DNA of 31,351 nucleotides from Pelargonium nanum (GCA_036897485.1 JAYMTF010000706.1:1-31351); one strand, 5' to 3'; positions 1-12,480 are shown, counted from the first letter of the stretch. Notes: generated by a model not told the origin, from the letters alone. Numbers and translations: made by a program.

Positions 1-369
1 GACCCCGCTCACCGTCCCTCGGCTCTCCCCGCTCGACGGCCGATCCGAGAACACCACCCGATGCTCCGCCTTCCCAATCTCCACGTGGATCTCCGGAGCC
101 GGGTGGTGGTGGTCCGAGGCGGCGTGGTGCACGATCTCCTGTATCTCCTTCGACACCACCGGCGTGGCGGCGGCCTTGGCCGCCACCATCTTCCCCGGCC
201 GCGGGTTGCGGTGGCGGCGGCGGGAGGTGAGGCACAGGGAGATGAGGAAGAGGGTGAGGACGATGAGCGACCCGAGAAGAATTCCGATAACAACCCAGAG
301 CCGAAGCCCAAAAATTGAAGTGGGTTTTGAGAGCTGCGAGTTCACGAAAGCGGTGTCGTACGCCGACAT
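1..369 (-). CDS. Receptor-like serine/threonine protein kinase, N-terminal part (runs off the window)
   Basis: Reading down from the ATG at 369, 123 codons stay open to position 1, so the gene is cut by the window edge. The product starts MSAYDTAFVNSQLSKPTSIF, then has one hydrophobic segment at about residues 20-47 (core LWVVIGILLGSLIVLTLFL), a basic stop-transfer stretch (SRRRHR), and a low-complexity Ala/His-rich juxtamembrane region. This is followed by VEIGKAEHRVVFSDR and SSGESRGT, which are conserved in the Arabidopsis At1g01540/At4g01330 group. Those proteins have no large ectodomain: a short N-terminus, one membrane span and a cytosolic kinase domain. The kinase domain itself lies outside the window, so activity is inferred from the family. 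The exon is much more GC-rich than its flanks. The longer opposite-frame reading at 9-311 is a shadow. Confidence 0.9.
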   Translation of the reverse strand, partial: MSAYDTAFVNSQLSKPTSIFGLRLWVVIGILLGSLIVLTLFLISLCLTSRRRHRNPRPGKMVAAKAAATPVVSKEIQEIVHHAASDHHHPAPEIHVEIGKAEHRVVFSDRPSSGESRGTVSGV

Positions 370-1000
370 CGTCAAACCAGGGAACGGAATCAAATAACAG
401 CTTCTGGGTTTTTAGAGGATATATGGAAATGTAAATATCTCGCCGGAAAATCGGATTTTCCGGCGGCAATTGGGAGAGAGAAAGCGAAGAATGGGGAAAA
501 GGAATCAAATAAAATGGAATTTATTAACACAATCAATTAGCAGAGATAAACATTATTTAAAAAAGTGTAGAGAATCAGTGGAAAATTTTTGGGTAAAAGG
601 AGAGAGAGATCTGGTCCGGTCCGGTGCAGAGGATTCAGAGAACAGAACAGAAACAGAGCAATTAAATTGTGTGAAGCAAAAGAGCAAGTGAGTGATGGAT
701 TGTATTTTATTGCATAAATGATCTGTTTTTTTATTTTTCTTTTTTTTTGTTTAGCTGTTTTCTTTTTTTTAGTGTCTCTGTCTTAACTTAACTTGTGTGT
801 ATTTACAGCACACGCTTTTAAGGTACACACAAGCTCTATTGGGACCCACATGATGCGAAAGTGGCTATGCGACGAAACAAAGGTGACCGTTAAAATGGGT
901 GGGGACAGAAATGGAAATGTGGGGTGTGGTTGACACGTGGCAGATGGTGAGAGGGCCGAGTGGATTAGGTGGACCACGACTGACCACCGTAAAGGGGTTG
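370..1000 (-). promoter_or_regulatory. 5' leader and promoter region of the receptor-like kinase gene
   Basis: This is the stretch directly upstream of the kinase ATG at 369. It is purine-rich on the plus strand (GAGAGAGAGA near 600), which reads as a CT-rich leader on the gene strand, a common plant 5' leader feature. T-rich tracts occur at about 727-772. The transcription start and any leader intron cannot be fixed from sequence alone. Small open readings here have no recognisable product. Confidence 0.5.
934..939. promoter_or_regulatory. G-box / ABRE-like element
   Basis: The palindrome CACGTG sits in the context GACACGTGGCA, a strong plant G-box/ABRE core bound by bZIP and bHLH factors. 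It lies about 565 bp upstream of the kinase start codon. Function is inferred from the motif and position only. Confidence 0.45.
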
Positions 1001-3173
1001 CTGGCCGTCTGATGTGTATTTTTGCAACTTGTTTATTTGGAATCTTTTTGTGGTATTTTTATTTGGTGAACACAAAGTTTACAATAAAAAAAACACTAAA
1101 AATAATTAAATTTATCACTTAATTATTTAAAATTTAAAATTTACAGAAAATCAGATTGAGGTTAGTTTTGTATTCTTTGTTTTGAGTAATGATGTTTATT
1201 TTAGAGTGGAATTAGTATTATTGGGGTGGTGGTGTTGGTGTTGGCCAAGTTCCACTTCCCACAAGTCAAATTTTATGTTCAACCTTAGTTAATAAACAAC
1301 TTAGAGCTTATTTGGTGACGTTATTGTCAAATAATAAGACGTTGGAAGAAAACGCTTCAAAAATTCAATTGTGTTTGGTAAATGTATGATTGTAAGTAGT
1401 TGAAAGTTGAATTTATTGAAATAGTATTTTTTATATAAAAAAAATTGTAGGGAGGTATAATATTTAATAAAAATAACCAAATTAGACAATGAATCTAAAA
1501 ACTATTACATTACACAACATTATTAACTCATTGCATGCATTGTACTTGATTTCGATTGACCTCTTTTTCATAAAGGTAAATCGTTTATAAGCTGACAATA
1601 ACCATGAGGCTTTCATGTGCACGATCAAAAGTACATTTATGGTCGAATTACAACTTAACCTAACCACTAACTTAACCCCCAATTTATATCCTTGTTCTCG
1701 ATTTTACAAACATTGTATCTCATAAATAACAAACACTTCCGCTCGATCCTCCGTGCTTGAGACATTGGACAAGGAAAGAACCAATTTGACTGAAAGTACT
1801 CCAATCACGCAGTGCCTCCAAACTTCTAAAAAAGTAAAGAGTAGACACTCATTTTGATTTGAAATGTGTTGTTTTACTGTACAAACAACTACATTGTATG
1901 ATAATGTTTATGATATCATTTACTGATCACGCATAAGTAAAAACTTTGGAAGTAAAACAATTAATACACATTATAAATCAATCTATGTGATAATTACTAA
2001 ATATGATGAGAAAAAGTAGTCCTTGCTTGCAATCACAGTAACACTATAAAGAGGATTGAGCTTAGCTACAAATATTTGTGATGAGATATGAAAAAATTTG
2101 CTTTCAAAATTGGAACTTTATCTATATAGGAAAAGAGTGATTGAGATAGAGCAATTGCCACCAAAATTTGTCATCTACTTAATTACCTTTATTAAACCCT
2201 TATACATTTTTGTTTCGAAGCTGAAAACAAGTCTTAAGAATTGGTCGTAAACTTAGTCATTTTATTAATTAATTTGTGAAATCTCCATCCTTTTGGTTGT
2301 TTCAAATAATTTCTATATTAGCACAAAATAATTAGATAAAGGACAAATGATATTTAGCCAAAATAGAAGCAGCATGCAATCAGATTTGAGCTGTCTTTAA
2401 TTCTTAGTTAAAGGTTGACATTTACTAACATTTCTTCATCTACAAGTCAGAACATCATTAAAGATTGATGCTTCGTCACCTTAATTTGATACAACTAAAA
2501 TTTATTAGAAGAATTTTGAACGTTGGCACACACTCTACACTCACAAATTCATTGAACCAGATACGAATGTTAATTCAAAACTTAGACTTGAATTTTTCAA
2601 AAGAATTTTGTCTCTTAACAATAGACAGCAAGAATCTCAACCAGCCTTTTAACGGCTAAGACTCAACTAATACACATCAAAATAGAATTCATACCAGTAC
2701 AAATCCATCAAAACAAGTAAGGTTGTTAAGAAATGACGCACGCATTACACTCTCATTGACTTGGCTGAGTCCAAACCATATATAGTAATTATCGCTAAAC
2801 TATTTACTATAAAATACCTTCCCTACCATAATTTATCTTAAACAAAATGGGATGATTAATCAACTAGAAGCAGCCAAAATATCACCATAAGGATTCGAAC
2901 TTTACGTCACTAAATCCACGAGGTTTGCAGGATCTATCCTTTAAGTTCGAAAAAGAATGTAATGTTGAAAGAGAGGCAACATGCGAGCAAGCTATGATAT
3001 GATATGAATTGGGCAAAATAGCACTTTGATTTCAACAACGAAAATGGGACGTGAAAAGAGATGAGATGAGATAAAAGATGGAACCATATTTTTTAGAATT
3101 CTTAATTGTTATAACACTCATTGCTATCAAAAGTATAATCCACTGATTACGATTATGCATGCAATCTGAATTA
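1001..3173. other. Intergenic region between the kinase gene and the 3' end of STE24
   Basis: AT-rich DNA with no exon-like coding stretch; the few open readings (for example 2465-2659) are short and match nothing I recognise. A segment at about 1303-1400 contains TTATTTGGTGACG and TGTGTTTGGTAAATG, sequences of the kind seen near ends of hAT/Harbinger-type elements, but I could not find matching inverted ends. The STE24 3' UTR must occupy the last few hundred bases next to 3174; no canonical AATAAA is visible on the gene strand close to the stop. Confidence 0.5.
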
Positions 3174-6100
3174 TTAGTCTGCCTTTTTATCAGCTTCGTC
3201 GATTGCAGCCAATCTTTCAACAAGAGGAGGATGAGAATAGTGATATGCCGAGTACCAAGGGTCTGTGTTCATCGTTGACAAATTCTCTTCCTGCAAAACC
3301 ACATGGTTTTATTTTATTTACCAAATCATAACAAATTTAATAAGATATTAAACACTGCAATCTCAAGTTATGAGTATAGATAAATCACCTGTAGTTTCAC
3401 AAGACCAGCACGAAGTTCAGAGGCATAGCCAAGCTTCTTAGCAAAAGCATCCGCCTACAAAAAAATAAATAATAATAATAACTATGTTAAAGAAAAATCC
3501 ATCTTTTAACAGAAACTCACAAGTGTCAAACCCAAAACCCCAGAAATTAGAGCATGTCGAAGATATGTTACCTGAAATTCAAAAGAACGGCTCACAAGAT
3601 TCAGACCAAAGTTAACCAAGTGTTGGAGAGGTATTACAGTGTGCTGCAAAAATGACAAGTATCACCAAGTTTTATCATATGCATATCAAATCTTATAAAT
3701 GATCAATTAAACATATACCATTAAAACCATCCAGAAACCATGACTCATTTATGAACAGTAGTTAATATTCAACTACATTACACTAGAAGAAACTAAGACT
3801 CAGTTAAATAATCCACGAGGTTTTACCATTGAATGGAAATTCAACCATACAAATTAAAAAGACCATATCACCCTACATGATATGGAAAAAAGACAAAAGT
3901 GCTGAATATTAAGCAATCAAAAGACATAATGCACGACATACACAATCTAAAAATGTTCATTTCTAAACTATACTAGACAAGTATTAAAATAAATAGAAAG
4001 AGCACCCAAATCAAAAGGCTTTTCCCTTCAATTTAACTAACGATGCACTGATCTAGAAGTGAAGTATATATGAAGCGGTGGATGAGACAGTTCAAATATA
4101 TACACTTTAAACAAATCAGTCAGACCGAGTAGCTGGATCAAAGTACAAAGACAATTGGTGAAACCCAATTGCACACGCTAAGGAGAAGATTGACAACAAA
4201 AGTACCACAAATAGCTGAAGTACTGGATACAGCATATGCCGATTCTTAATAGTGTTAATAATTTTGAAAATGCATTACCTGAAACAATATCAGACCTATG
4301 AATACTGGCTGTGTGTCAAACCCAAAACTTCGAAACAGATCAGTTGAGTTCCTCACAAGAGTATATCCTCCAAATTGCAATAAAGTAAGGATCTGTGTTG
4401 AAGAAGATGAATAACAAAAATAGAGACTAGCTCATTATAAAAATCCTTTTAGCCAATACCCTGAATTATTCAGTTAACTAGAGAAGGCTAATAATAAAAT
4501 AATACCAAATAGTGCCAATGACAGACTGAAAATGGATGTTACAAAGACGCCTAAAACACACACACACACACACACATACACACTATTAAACATGACAGCA
4601 TAAACTAACACTTCAGTCAGTTGCGCAGAATAAGGCGTGCCTAAAACACACACACACTATGAAACATGACAGCATGTTCGCCTAAACTAACACTTCAGTC
4701 AGTTACACAGAATAAGGCATTCTTCTGAAAAAATATATAGCCAACACCAGCAATATGCTAAATGTTAAGATTCAATAGAAATGGCCAACAGTTATAATAA
4801 ATTGTTATATATACAAATGAAATTCAGAAATTTATTGTAACTAAGACTTAAATTTGTCGAACCCCATCATTGATGCTAAATGGTTTCAAGGTAAGCGGTT
4901 GCAAATTATCCCTTGAAGATTGACAAACATCCATTATATCCAATATAGTTGATACCAATGTGTACTAGCTTTAAAACTTGTTAAGAACCAATCACAAAAT
5001 TCATTGAATACTAACTAATTATCTCAAAAAACAATTAAACCATACCTGCACAGCAACAAAAGAGTAAAGTGTATGGTTTAGTTTCCAATGCCCTAGTTCA
5101 TGGGCTATGACAGCAACAATTTCCTCATCGTTCTTACACTGCAAATGAGGCAGGGACATAATATATTACTTGTTAGGTGACTACAAAATCTTAATGATAC
5201 AACTATAAAACACTGCACATGAATATAGAGCAACACGTAGTACATTACAATCCCTTTGCCCAACTATAAGACATAATTCACCAAAATATGTTTTTGACGA
5301 CATCTGACAGTTTTGCTTGCATAATAAACATGATACCATGTGAAAAAAATTACTCCCTCCGTCCCAAAACGAGTGTCTTGTTTCTCTTGAATTTTTACCC
5401 CAAAATGAGTGTCCTCTTTCCTTTTTTATGAAGCTAGTTATGCATGAACTGCCAATAGTATCCTCATAATAAGTTAGTCGGTATCTCTTAAGTATGTTAT
5501 AGCACATGATCACAAAGATACAAGAGTAAATACACTACACTAACTTCTACTTAATTTTTCTCAAAATATTAACAAGTACACTCATTTTAGAACAGAGTGA
5601 GTATTAAATAAATTTCAACAATCAGGCAATTCCACATAATAATTTTTTTCCAGAAGGATTGTATAATTTTAATGTTATAACTAGAGCAGTGTGCATATCA
5701 TTGGAGCTGGGCATGGTACAGATCCTAGCCCCTGGGGAGAACAATAAGACAAATCGCCAATGACAAAGTTTTTGGCACATTAAACAGATTTCTTTTGCAT
5801 CAACAAATATACCATGTAGATAAGATGATGGAACATATTATGAACAACCAGCAAACCCACGTAACATGAAATTTGGTCTGAAAGAAGAAACGCAACCAGA
5901 ATAGATAAAATTCATAATGCAAGAGCATGATAACAGCTAAAATTTAATGCAAGAAGGAAGTTTAGATCAATGGATTGGCTGAACCGGTGCAAAGTAAAAA
6001 TATAAATCAAACAAGAACTCTAGCCAAACTGTTGGACTGGTATATGTCCCAAGAATAAAAAGGTGGAAACTACACAAATGGAAAAATAAGGGTTTGAGCA

Positions 6101-9100
6101 ATGTAAATTGAAAAGAAGGAAATGAGAATATTCACGAAAAGAAATTTCCTCCTCACCTGCTGAATTAGTGTGTCATAAAGGACAATCCGCTTGTTTTTAA
6201 AGAATCCATACATATAGGCCTGGAAGGTGTAGATAAGATAATTAGTTCATAACAGGACAATGATAACACAATAACATCTCAATACATGTGTAAGTATAGT
6301 AAAAAGACAAACAGGGTATTCTTCTTATTCCCCTTCTGGAATTAATTAGTGCTTAAATAACAGAAACATACACTAAATGGGCAACCACGTTGCATTTTCA
6401 GACTACTCATCAATGACAAAATGAAGTCACCAAGAACATTTTCCAGAGACACTATCAAAGCGGTCATCCTTCCATTGGAACAATAATTATTATGAATAGC
6501 ATCCCACCATGATGATTGAGATGCCAAGATCAATTGCTTGAGAATATAAGATTTATTTTGGGTCTACTTAGTTACTTGTTGCAAAATGAAGTTCATGGTA
6601 GCTATGTGCAATTGTCCCTTAAATAGGCTAACCTGGTGCATGAGTAGAATACAAAGAGAAGCGAACAACAGAAGCAGTCTCTTCTTTTATTAAATACTAA
6701 CTCTGTTATCACTTGCGAAATTACGAACTATCAATAAAAATTTCTACTTCAGATTGATTAACACTGAAATTAAACTTACAAAAGTAAAATTTCTGAAACC
6801 TAATATAGTTTGACTTGAACATAGTCACTCCAAAAGAATAACTAAGAGGATAACATGTGAATCTGTCGGCCAATAGCTAATAAGGCAGGCAGACAACTCT
6901 AATAGTAGTAATAGTAATTTAGAGAAACAAGTACCTAACTTGCAGCAAAATAGCAATGCTATTTTCCTTTTAAACTAAACTGTGGTGCATCTCATGTATA
7001 GTGTATTCATCCTTTTATAACGATTAACCATCCTATGACTTTTCCTTTATGGGCTTTCATCATTCAAAAGAATACATAAAATACAAATATTGTGCTTCAT
7101 TCGTATGTAACTTAATAAGGGTTTCATTATCTAATTCGCAAATATGCAAACAAAACATCCATTAGCAACAACGATAATCAAAATTTAGTTTCTATCAAAC
7201 ATGACCAAACAATAAAAGAATGTAGAAGAAAAGAATGAGGAAGGTCAGGCACCTAAAAGGAGGGGAGGTGAAGAATGCAGAATATGATGAATAAGAAAAA
7301 TGCAATCATATAAAATAAACTAAATACAATGAAACAGGCAGAAAATGGGAATAACACAGCACAAAACATGGATTATATCCTCACATTGCTATGGCTTGAC
7401 CTTGTAGAACCATCAACAACAAACAACTTCTTCAAAGGGAACTTGAGGGAAGCAGCAAGTTTCTCAATTTTTGTCCTGAGTTCACCGTCTGGAAGCTATT
7501 TGTGGCAAGCATTAGCATGAGCAAGAAAGAAATCTTTAGAATCAAATAAAACATTATTGCCTTAAATAACTTCTTCAGTGATGGATTAAATACTCACAGG
7601 GGTGAACTTGTTAAAGAGCGGGGCTATAAGAATAGGGTATATTGTCATCATCACAATAGAAAGAACAAACATAAATGCCCAGAGATATATGGCCAAATAA
7701 GGACCTCCTTTCTGCAACCATGCAAACATTGTATATGTTAATCATTAAAACCCAATCATGCAACCAATAATTGGTAGTGCTTTCAATATTTCACATTAGT
7801 AGATTATTGTACCTGTACTATTATGATAATTGCAGACACAATAGGTGGCCCAAGTATTATAGCAAGACCAAAACCCTTTAACATGTCCCTAAAAAACAAC
7901 CATATTGTTTGCTGAAACACAAATCTTAAATATATTAGAAGCAAATATATAAGATGCACATAGTGCAAAAAATAATATCCAAAATTCCATATAGTAAGAA
8001 AATTTAAACCAAATAATGACTAGGCCTAAATAGGAGGAGGTCCAAGTCAGGATACATACTTTATTGAAACCATGGCGGGATTCAATCACAAAAGTTGAGT
8101 ACAGTGAGAATGGCAAATCAGTAATCTGCAAAGTATTTCAAAGAAATGTCACTACCAAATGACTGACGTACAAAATCTATACATTAACTTTCTACACATT
8201 TACCATAGTGATACTCATATATGCTCATAATATGCTAGTCTACCACTAGGTCCCCACCATAAATCATAAAGCAATTCGTACAAGTGATGATCAGGAATTC
8301 ATGAAATTAAACCTTGTATCCACACAAAAATGGATTAGATTAAAGGCTGATGTACCAATTCAAACATACTTTAGATATCCACAGGGCTTTGGGCATAGTG
8401 CATCATAGAAGATAGACAAAGAAACAGAAACACCTGAATTTTACAATTAAGTCCACCTTTTACCTTTTCAGTTCAATGGAAGTGTGTGTTAACATTAGTT
8501 GCTTATTTCAATACGGCAATGGCAACCACATTTGTATCGTACATTTTATGCATGTCACCCTATGCAACAATTGCCATGCTTCACTTAAGTGTGAACGGAA
8601 AGCAAGTTTGGTAGCACATTGACTCCAACGCGCACACCCCACCCCTTAAACCAAAACAAACCCAATACAGGTTTTATTTGTTAGATCCAACCCAAACCAA
8701 ATCAAGAGCCCCTAAACCTCATCAAGCCTATATTCTTTTTGATATAACAACACCCAAAAACCTAAGAGAAAAAAAATTGATAGCCACAATATATCATAGT
8801 AGCTAAAGGCGCACCTTACTTGAGGCCCAGGCTATTGCACTGTATATATGGTCAAGTCAAGCTACATTCATGAGGCACACCTTAGTGCTCCTAGGGATAA
8901 GGTGTTAGATCCAAAAAGATGCGCGGCCTCGACCACATCAAACTTTTTCCTATTTTCTATACATGTTATATGGAACAATCGACTCTTCGAATAGTAGTTA
9001 TCATAATCATAGTATCATACACATTTAAATTATAATATAACTGAATCTTCTCCCATGGCCATGTAGCAAAGATCTTGATAATGCAATTTCAATATGTTAG

Positions 9101-10844
9101 TTAAAGGACGTATACGCTAAATAAGTTGTTCAGCAGAACATATCACTTTTCAGAGGCAAAAAGATAAATCCGAAGACACATTCAATGCAAGTCCAGATTG
9201 TATTGCTGATGACAAGCAAACCAAAATAGGTTATGAATCTAAAAGTAAAAGAGAAATTGCCAGCATACCTGTGACCAAATCATAACAGCAGCTAAAAATG
9301 AAAGAGTGTGCATGATTTCATTCTCCGGATTGAGGCCGATTATCAATAGAAGATCTCCTGATTTCTGCAACCACGTAGAAAACTTAATAGTTTAGACTTG
9401 GGGCTCCAGACCCAGAAATGAAAAAAAAATAATGGTGAAGTTACAGCAGAGAAGATATCCATCACCACAAAACTATATGACCAACCTTCCAAACCCAAGG
9501 CAATACCCCAAAGAATAAAATTGCAGAGTCCATAAGTATAGTCACAAACTCGTGAATAAAGTTGAAGTTGCTGAAAGTTAAAGTAGATATATTAGAGATG
9601 ACTATCAGCAAAATGTAAAAAAGATGATACTTTGATAATACACCTGAGAAAGCAACAGACATACCTCTTGTCGAGACTATAGGCTCGAGATTTCACAAAT
9701 TTCTCTTGGCTGATAATCCCTTCCAATGTTTTTGGAAGTGTAGGGAGTTTTATAGCAGCATGTTGCCGTAAATCCAGATATGTTTCAAAGAGGTACATTA
9801 ATATCATAAAACCTGGGGAAAACAGAAGATAAATATTAAAAGGGAGAGAGCTCTTAACCATGAGTCAACCAACAAGAAAATCAATTACTAGCCCTGTGGG
9901 AGGGAAATTGATAGGGCCAAGGCCTAAACATTTACAACATACAAAACCGAAAAGAAATAGAATATATCAGTCTTTTCCTCAAATAAAGTAAGAGAATTCT
10001 TTCAATAAGATGCATTCTTCCTAAGTCTAAAAACCACTCACATTTCTCTCATGTCCTATCTCATAAGTTCCTCAAGTTGAGAATTAAATTTCTGGGCCAA
10101 GTTTAAAATATCAAATAACTTTGTACACTATAAAGTCACCAGTGGTCAGCCAATCAATAGTCTTCATTAAGTTAATCAATACTACAAATATACATCATAA
10201 TATTCCTTCCTTTTTCGCATTAATATAAAATACAAGCCTAAAATAAAGATTAAAATCATGGCCTCCATATAGAGTATCAAAATTATTAAACATTATCCCC
10301 AAGTGTGCTCACTAGCAAGTAGCAACAATAAGAAGAATGGAGGGAGATTCCACAGACTCCACAGCTCCTCAATACTAAAACCAACATAGGTCATGCTAAT
10401 AAAATTCTTGATTCCTTCCCTATCCTAGGCAAACAGATAAATTTCCAGGCAAATTTGCCGCCGGAAAAAAAAAAAGAAGGTTATAGAGTCTAGACAACAC
10501 CAATCCGAATAAGAAACCCCCAAGACCCCATTTCGTAGTCATTGACAATAACAGTAAACGCAGCAAAACCCTAACTTCAAATCACGGTCTCAATAACACA
10601 ACATCCAAAAACAAAATGAAATAACACCAAAGATAACAGATTAAAGACAAGAAACCCAGGCAGTATATAAGTAGAGCAAAATCGGAGAGAATATATGACG
10701 AAACTATTAACGGTAAAAAAAACACAGAAAAGCGCGGCACGGTTCAACGAGCAAGAGCAAAATGAAAGAAAACCATAGATAAGAGAGAGGAAGAGGAAGA
10801 AGAAATTGCATACCGACAACGGATTCCATGTAAGGGAACGTCAT
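3174..10844 (-). CDS. STE24: CAAX prenyl protease 1 homologue (STE24 zinc metalloprotease), complete, 14 exons
   Basis: Removes the C-terminal -aaX tripeptide from farnesylated or geranylgeranylated CAAX proteins at the ER membrane. Coding exons: 10814-10844, 9665-9812, 9486-9570, 9269-9364, 8060-8125, 7813-7911, 7598-7711, 7385-7495, 6157-6219, 5046-5138, 4279-4392, 3572-3643, 3389-3454, 3174-3290. All introns are GT-AG and the joined frame gives 424 aa, the length I recall for Arabidopsis STE24. The zinc site is HELGH at residues 284-288 (in [13 protein letters not shown]), with the third ligand in FEFQAD (E362). Other family blocks are [47 protein letters not shown] and the C-terminal [14 protein letters not shown]. 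Several hydrophobic segments fit a polytopic membrane protein. The product ends KKAD, which fits a dilysine KKXX ER-retrieval signal. Intron 9 holds a Stowaway MITE and intron 11 a tandem duplication is absent; the duplication lies in intron 10. Confidence 0.96.
4549..4718. repeat. Imperfect tandem duplication (about 80-90 bp unit) in a STE24 intron
   Basis: Two copies, 4549-4638 and 4639-4718, both start GCCTAAAACACACACAC, pass through AAACATGACAGCAT and ACTAACACTTCAGTCAGTT, and end CAGAATAAGGC. The first copy has the longer CA tract; the second has a short GTTCGCC insertion. It lies in the intron between exons 10 and 11 of STE24. Confidence 0.85.
4556..4583. repeat. (AC)n microsatellite
   Basis: An uninterrupted AC dinucleotide run followed by one ATAC interruption, inside the first copy of the tandem duplication. 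The second copy carries a shorter run, so the tract has changed length since duplication. Confidence 0.9.
5353..5601. mobile_element. Stowaway-type MITE (copy 1) in STE24 intron 9
   Basis: The left end reads CTCCCTCCGTCCCAAAA, the classic Stowaway (Tc1/mariner-derived) terminus; the right end reads TTTTAGAACAGAGTGAG, its imperfect reverse complement. Both sides are flanked by TA (5351-5352 and 5602-5603), the expected target duplication. The length is about 249 bp with no coding capacity. Its interior matches the second copy at 23707-23917 in inverted orientation. Confidence 0.9.
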
Positions 10845-11298
10845 GGCGGAGACGAAGGAAAAGAAGAGAAAATGAAGTTGTGGGAACTGAGGAGAGAAAG
10901 GGTGTTGGTGTTGGTGTTGGTATAACTTGTAAGATGTCTGTAACTGAGAGTAATTGTTCTGTGTGTGTAAGGTGTGTTGTTACCTTACCGCCCCTCTCAG
11001 ATTAGGGCATAGTGTCCCACCTTTATTTATTTAGTTTTAGGGGTAATTGTGCACAATTTAAAGAACTATTCTGGTCTCCAAACTTTCGTGTAATGATCAA
11101 ATTTGGTTTCTGAATTTTTTTTAACTTAAAATGGTTTTTGAGCATAAAATATATTAAATTATTCAATTATTATACTAATGTGACGAGTCATGTGTTGGTC
11201 ACGTGAGTTGTTTGATACAAGAATTTTATTAAGTGTTTGCGAAGTTTCATGAAGGACTATTTGTGAGAAGATAAATAGTACGTAATAATCAGATGAAT
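10845..11298 (-). promoter_or_regulatory. 5' leader and promoter region of STE24
   Basis: Directly upstream of the STE24 ATG at 10844. It contains a short GGTGTT/GTTGGT repeat at about 10901-10920 and a CACGTG core at 11200-11205. The transcription start is not determinable. No coding sequence seen. Confidence 0.45.
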
Positions 11299-11575
11299 GA
11301 GCCGAGGCCGCGGTCTAGGCACTGATGTCGCAACACAAGAGTGGGCAAGATCTCTACATTGTGATCGGTCGAAGGAGCCAAGGCCGCGGCCCTAAAGTGG
11401 GCAGGACGTCTTCATCGTGAACAAATCAGGAGATCATCGTGATTGGTCGAAGAAGCCGAGGCCACGACCTTGAAGCGGGCAGGGCGTCTTCATTGTGAAT
11501 GGGTCAGGAGATCATCTTGTCGGTAGGAGCCGAAGTCGCGGCCGTAAAACGGGTGCGACCTGAAAAGCTCTCGCA
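11299..11575. repeat. GC-rich minisatellite, period about 74-78 bp
   Basis: Repeat units begin GAGCCGAGGCCGCGG at about 11299, GAGCCAAGGCCGCGG at 11375, AAGCCGAGGCCACGACC at 11453 and GAGCCGAAGTCGCGGCC at 11527 (last one partial). Shared internal blocks include GTGGGCAGGACGTCTTCAT and ATCAGGAGATCATC. GC content is far above the surrounding AT-rich DNA. No consistent open frame spans the array. Confidence 0.8.
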
Positions 11576-12480
11576 TAATAAATGAATTTTTTAAAAGTTT
11601 GAATTTTGTGGGTTCTTGTGAAACACAAGACCTAAAGTGTTCATTTTACGGGTCTTACGTTGGGCCCTTCTTGGTACGCTTTGTAATAATTAGAGGTGTC
11701 AATTCAAATTTCGGATCGTTTGCAAATATGATTTTTTTTATTATTTTGGATTGTGAAACGTAGTTCGACTTTGATTCGAAAGGGTTCGGTTCGGAATGGA
11801 TAATTTTTTTTTATTTTTTTTTTTGGTGTAAAACGTGCAAGTTTATCCAATCCAACCGTTTTCTTGCTTGAAAATTTTGATCCGATTCAAAATTGACCGA
11901 ATCGAATTTTTGACAGATTAAATTTTAAGTGCCAGCAGATTCGGATCCAAATTGTCAATTGTAGTTATGAACCTATTTGACCGATGACACAACCAATTAT
12001 AATTATTTAAATAGCGTCGCATGAACAACATAGTATACTACTCTTCCCGTCCCAAGTAAATGTGAAAATTAAGTATAAGTAAATTAATGCTAGACCTTTT
12101 CCATTGTACATCATGCAACTCTTGATTAGACTTCATGATACAACATCATGCTTTACACACTTCAGACATTATACCAAACCAGAAAGACAGGACGAGGCAA
12201 TTCAAAATAAACCAAACAAAGATAGAAGAACTGCCCATTCTGATGGTATATATCCTACATTTATACAAACATACATGTCTATTGTATACTCTTCAACGTA
12301 TATTTTCTTTTTCAGAAAATAATTCACTGGTGAAGAGCCGCGACTGGTGATTCATACACTCTCGGTCCCCTCCAAAGTGTGAAGCATTCTTAAGTAATTC
12401 ACACTTTGTTTTCACGCAATTGCAGCTCATTGAAACCACAATCGCCACAAGTGAGAAGGTTAACCACTCCAGTGGATTCT
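11576..12480. other. Intergenic region upstream of STE24 and downstream of the NTF2-like gene
   Basis: AT-rich. About 11692-11965 is rich in TTCGG, GATTCGAA and CCGAATCGAA words and starts TAGAGGTGTCAATTC, resembling degraded ends of plant hAT-like repeats; the opposite end CAAATTGTCAATTG is only a weak inverted match. At about 12042 CTTCCCGTCCCAAGTAA resembles a single Stowaway end without a partner. The part next to 12480 should be the 3' UTR of the NTF2-like gene. No coding sequence recognised. Confidence 0.45.
12374..12407 (-). other. Perfect 10-bp inverted repeat in the 3' UTR of the NTF2-like gene
   Basis: Arms AAAGTGTGAA (12374-12383) and TTCACACTTT (12398-12407) are perfect reverse complements around a 14-nt loop. 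The structure lies about 75 bp beyond the stop codon on the gene strand, so it could form a stem-loop in the transcript tail. A role in 3' end formation or stability is inference only. Confidence 0.6.

Noticed and set aside
9-311. 100-residue Arg/Ser/Pro-rich open frame on the minus strand
   Set aside because: It is a shifted frame of the receptor-like kinase exon; the true frame from 369 gives a protein with a membrane span and conserved family blocks.
2895-2912. GGATTCGAAC as a tRNA B-box or SINE head
   Set aside because: No A box or tRNA-like folding at the right distance, and no poly(A) tail or flanking duplication seen.
12036-12070. CTTCCCGTCCCAAGTAA as a Stowaway element
   Set aside because: Only one end is visible; no inverted partner or TA-flanked right end found nearby.
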